Part shown: in pieces, positions 14,404-15,947 of the stretch
How the letters are laid out: each line of letters starts with the position of its first letter
How positions within the stretch are numbered: the stretch's first letter is position 1
Program-made: the position numbers and the translations under genes
Notes under the pieces: model-generated
Told to the model about the DNA's origin: nothing
What the model saw: only the letters and a program-made list of their open reading frames with translations
The model's database searches: none
Source: Verrucomicrobiota bacterium
GTDB lineage: Bacteria; Chlamydiota; Chlamydiia; Chlamydiales; JAEYWL01
Length of the DNA stretch: 15,947 bases
Reading direction: 5' to 3'
NCBI GenBank assembly: GCA_023428915.1
Contig: JAEYWL010000049.1
Span: 1 to 15,947 of the forward strand

Positions 14404-14410
14404 TTTTAAA
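14404..14410 (+). repeat. Right direct repeat TTTTAAA containing HAD stop codon
   Basis: This second copy of the putative target duplication includes the TAA stop (minus strand, 14406-14408) of the HAD phosphatase gene. The MITE therefore inserted exactly at the gene's end without changing its protein. Confidence 0.55.
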
Positions 14411-15143
14411 TATTGAGATGCTGTAGTTTGCCATAGAATTTAATGCCGTCCATCACACCAAGCAAACCGTGAAATGGGCTGTGGTAAACATTGGCCAATT
14501 CTTTAGTGATGGCAACAAGTTTGGGTTCCGAATTTGCCACTACAATACTTTTTAAACCTGTTTGAAATAGAGATAAGTCATTTAATGAGTCTCCGCTAGT
14601 AAGGACTGCATCATGCTGTATATTCAAATAATCGAGCAGCTTTAAAAGGCTGGATCCTTTATTCACCCTTTTAGGTAAAATATCTAAATAGGATTCGCAT
14701 GAAAGAATAAAGTCAAAACCTGCCGCGCTGATTCTTTTTAAAGTTTCATTTTTTAAATAAGCGGGATCATAATAATATGCCACGCGATAAGGTGGATCAA
14801 TTGGCTGCAATTGAATTCCTCTTTCATGGCGTAACAGTTCTCTAAGTCGGGCGTTGCTTTGATTCCATAGCTCACTAATTGGATTTTGCAAATGTTTGAC
14901 AGCGGTAAAAGTTTCGTCAGCGATGTGTGTACCATGATCTCCCAAAATATAATGCGGCAGCGGCAAATATCCAGCCAGGCAAAATTGTTTGACAGTTTCA
15001 ATGGGCCGGCCCGTTGTATAAATCAAAAGCACTTGTTCGCGCAATTCCGCAAATCTGTTATAAACAAATCGCTTGGTTGCCGAGTTTCCCTCTAAAAATG
15101 TTCCGTCCAAGTCAGTTGCTAATACTAATTGGTATTGTTTCAT
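14406..15143 (-). CDS. HAD-superfamily phosphatase, sucrose-phosphatase-like (type IIB cap)
   Basis: 245 aa from the ATG at 15143; a GTG at 15155 would only add four residues without improving the ribosome-binding site. All HAD motifs are visible: D11 and D13 in LATDLDGTF, the T43/T44 region in IYTTGRP, K162 in LPKRVNKGSS, and D185 and D189 in TSGDSLNDLSLF. The cap segment HYILGDHGTHI and the overall spacing resemble the sucrose-6-phosphate phosphatase/Cof-type group, so a sugar phosphate is the likely substrate, not proven. No sucrose- or trehalose-phosphate synthase is adjacent. It is divergent from the flavin-reductase-like gene across a spacer with a perfect palindrome. Confidence 0.85.
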   Translation of the reverse strand: MKQYQLVLATDLDGTFLEGNSATKRFVYNRFAELREQVLLIYTTGRPIETVKQFCLAGYLPLPHYILGDHGTHIADETFTAVKHLQNPISELWNQSNARLRELLRHERGIQLQPIDPPYRVAYYYDPAYLKNETLKRISAAGFDFILSCESYLDILPKRVNKGSSLLKLLDYLNIQHDAVLTSGDSLNDLSLFQTGLKSIVVANSEPKLVAITKELANVYHSPFHGLLGVMDGIKFYGKLQHLNI

Positions 15144-15184
15144 AAAACTGCCCACTTTATATATCTATTGTATAAAGCATACCC

Positions 15185-15200
15185 GCAAAACCGGTTTTGC
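15185..15200. promoter_or_regulatory. Perfect 16-bp palindrome between HAD and flavin reductase genes
   Basis: GCAAAACCGGTTTTGC is an uninterrupted palindrome in a 100-bp divergent spacer. Its right half overlaps a possible -35 (TTGCAC, 15197-15202) that pairs with TAGAAT (15221-15226) at 18 bp for the plus-strand gene. It is a good operator candidate for both genes. Confidence 0.5.
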
Positions 15201-15243
15201 ACCTAACAATTAATAATGATTAGAATAACACGAAGAAATTTTT

Positions 15244-15804
15244 ATGAAGAAATTTACTAAAAAAGATTTTCCTGTAACTAATGTGCGTCGATTTCTTGAA
15301 CCGGGTCCCATTGTTTTAGTCAGCTCGGCTTATAAAAAGGAACAGAATATTATGACGATGGGCTGGCATATGATTATGGAATTTGAGCCCTCTCTTGTCG
15401 GGTGCTATATCTGGATTCAAAACCATAGCTTCAACATGATTAAAAGAAGCAAAGAGTGTGTCATTAACATCCCGACGCTTGAAATTGCTGATAAAGTAGT
15501 CAAAATTGGTAACAGCTCCGGCCGTGATGTTGATAAGTTTAAAGAATTTGCGCTCACACCTCTTGCCGGCAAAATAGTTAAAGCCCCTTTAATTGAAGAA
15601 TGTTATGCAAATTTTGAATGCAAACTTATTGATTCAAGCCTGATTCAAAAGTATAGCCTTTTTGTTTTCGAAGTCCAAAAAGCCCATGTAGCTGTATCTC
15701 CCCGATTTCCCAAAACCATTCACTACCGGGGCGACGGACTTTTTATGCTTTCTGGCCCAACAGTAAAAACCTTCCGCAAGCTCTTTAAACCTGAAAATAT
15801 GTAG
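15244..15804 (+). CDS. Flavin reductase-like FMN-binding protein
   Basis: 186 aa. The flavin reductase-like split-barrel domain fills the protein. Visible segments are the N-terminal strand PGPIVLVSSAYKKEQNIMTM with GWHMIMEFEPSLVGCYIW, then NHSFNMIKRSKECVINIPT (about 60-78), SGRDVDKFKEFALTPLAGK, and a late HYRGDGLFMLSGP. Members bind FMN and act as NAD(P)H:flavin reductases or redox partners; this one is small and has no second domain. The start has only a weak ribosome site (GAAGAAA). It ends 22 bp before the right IS-like repeat and appears intact. Confidence 0.82.
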   Translation: MKKFTKKDFPVTNVRRFLEPGPIVLVSSAYKKEQNIMTMGWHMIMEFEPSLVGCYIWIQNHSFNMIKRSKECVINIPTLEIADKVVKIGNSSGRDVDKFKEFALTPLAGKIVKAPLIEECYANFECKLIDSSLIQKYSLFVFEVQKAHVAVSPRFPKTIHYRGDGLFMLSGPTVKTFRKLFKPENM

Positions 15805-15823
15805 TTCTTGGCCAATTAATTTA

Positions 15824-15947
15824 AAACCCAAGTTGTCCCCTAAATCTTAGCACAAGCTTAATTAGATAATTGAGATGGCGCAGATAATGCCGAAGCCAAG
15901 GGTTCTTCCCCTTGGCAAGGCGTTAGATGCGTCAGATCGATTGTCTA
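15824..15947 (-). repeat. Right 124-bp inverted repeat, IS-like end
   Basis: Exact reverse complement of bases 1-124. Reading outward it begins TTTAAA-type sequence then CCCAAGTTGTCCCC (15827-15840), which is the inferred IS terminus. The hairpin GCCAAGGG/CCCTTGGC is at 15895-15916. Confidence 0.9.
15875..15947 (+). CDS. Possible 5' end of outward-reading transposase, cut by window edge
   Basis: Second copy of the frame seen at the left edge: the ATG at 15875 is open for 24 codons to the end of the window, 48 bp inside the inferred IS terminus. Two copies starting at mirrored places support a real IS gene, but the product is not recognisable from so few residues. Confidence 0.3.
   Translation, partial: MAQIMPKPRVLPLGKALDASDRLS

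Noticed and set aside
1..15947. A 16-kb composite transposon as a firm call
   Set aside because: Full IS copies, outer target duplications and any mobility are not visible; contig breakage in repeated IS explains the ends equally well.
1..15947. tRNA, rRNA, riboswitch or CRISPR
   Set aside because: No cloverleaf, conserved RNA motif or spaced direct-repeat array was seen on reading either strand.

Overview
The window is about 15.9 kb of bacterial DNA, AT-rich by eye, with AT-rich spacers. It holds twelve complete protein genes and no RNA genes or CRISPR that I can see. The gene mix resembles amoeba-associated intracellular bacteria: a sulfate-permease/carbonic-anhydrase fusion, an exported-looking PhyH-type dioxygenase, a MTA/SAH nucleosidase with a leader peptide, and a large C45-type hydrolase whose N-terminus looks like that of an effector or inclusion-membrane protein. 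I would consider Legionellales or environmental Chlamydiae, but no gene here settles the lineage and this is inference.

Layout. The first 124 bases and the last 124 bases are perfect reverse complements. Both look like one end of the same insertion sequence, with its transposase reading outward past the window edges. Inside, from left to right: a GrpB-GNAT fusion (minus); a bicupin gene (plus) closed by a strong terminator; a gntR-MFS operon (plus) behind two tandem palindromic operators; a C45-type hydrolase and a SulP-STAS-carbonic anhydrase (both minus); a flavin amine oxidase (plus) that converges on and overlaps a leader-bearing MTA/SAH nucleosidase (minus); an aldo/keto reductase and an aspartate-semialdehyde dehydrogenase (plus, 30 bp apart); a PhyH-family dioxygenase (minus); a 168-bp foldback MITE; and a HAD phosphatase (minus) divergent from a flavin-reductase-like gene (plus).

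How the genes relate. No single pathway links them; the region reads as accessory metabolic and efflux genes. The clear co-expression units are gntR-MFS and probably AKR-asd. The regulatory DNA is rich in clean dyads, at the gntR, amine oxidase, AKR/nucleosidase and HAD/flavin reductase promoters.

The most interesting structural signal is mobile. The MITE is flanked by a direct TTTTAAA repeat, and its termini (CCCAACTTG) almost match the IS-like ends at the window borders (CCCAAGTTG), which also abut TTTAAA. The MITE may therefore be mobilised by the transposase family that flanks the window. The exact coincidence of the inverted repeats with the window edges suggests a contig that stopped in a repeated IS, so a 16-kb composite transposon is possible but unproven.
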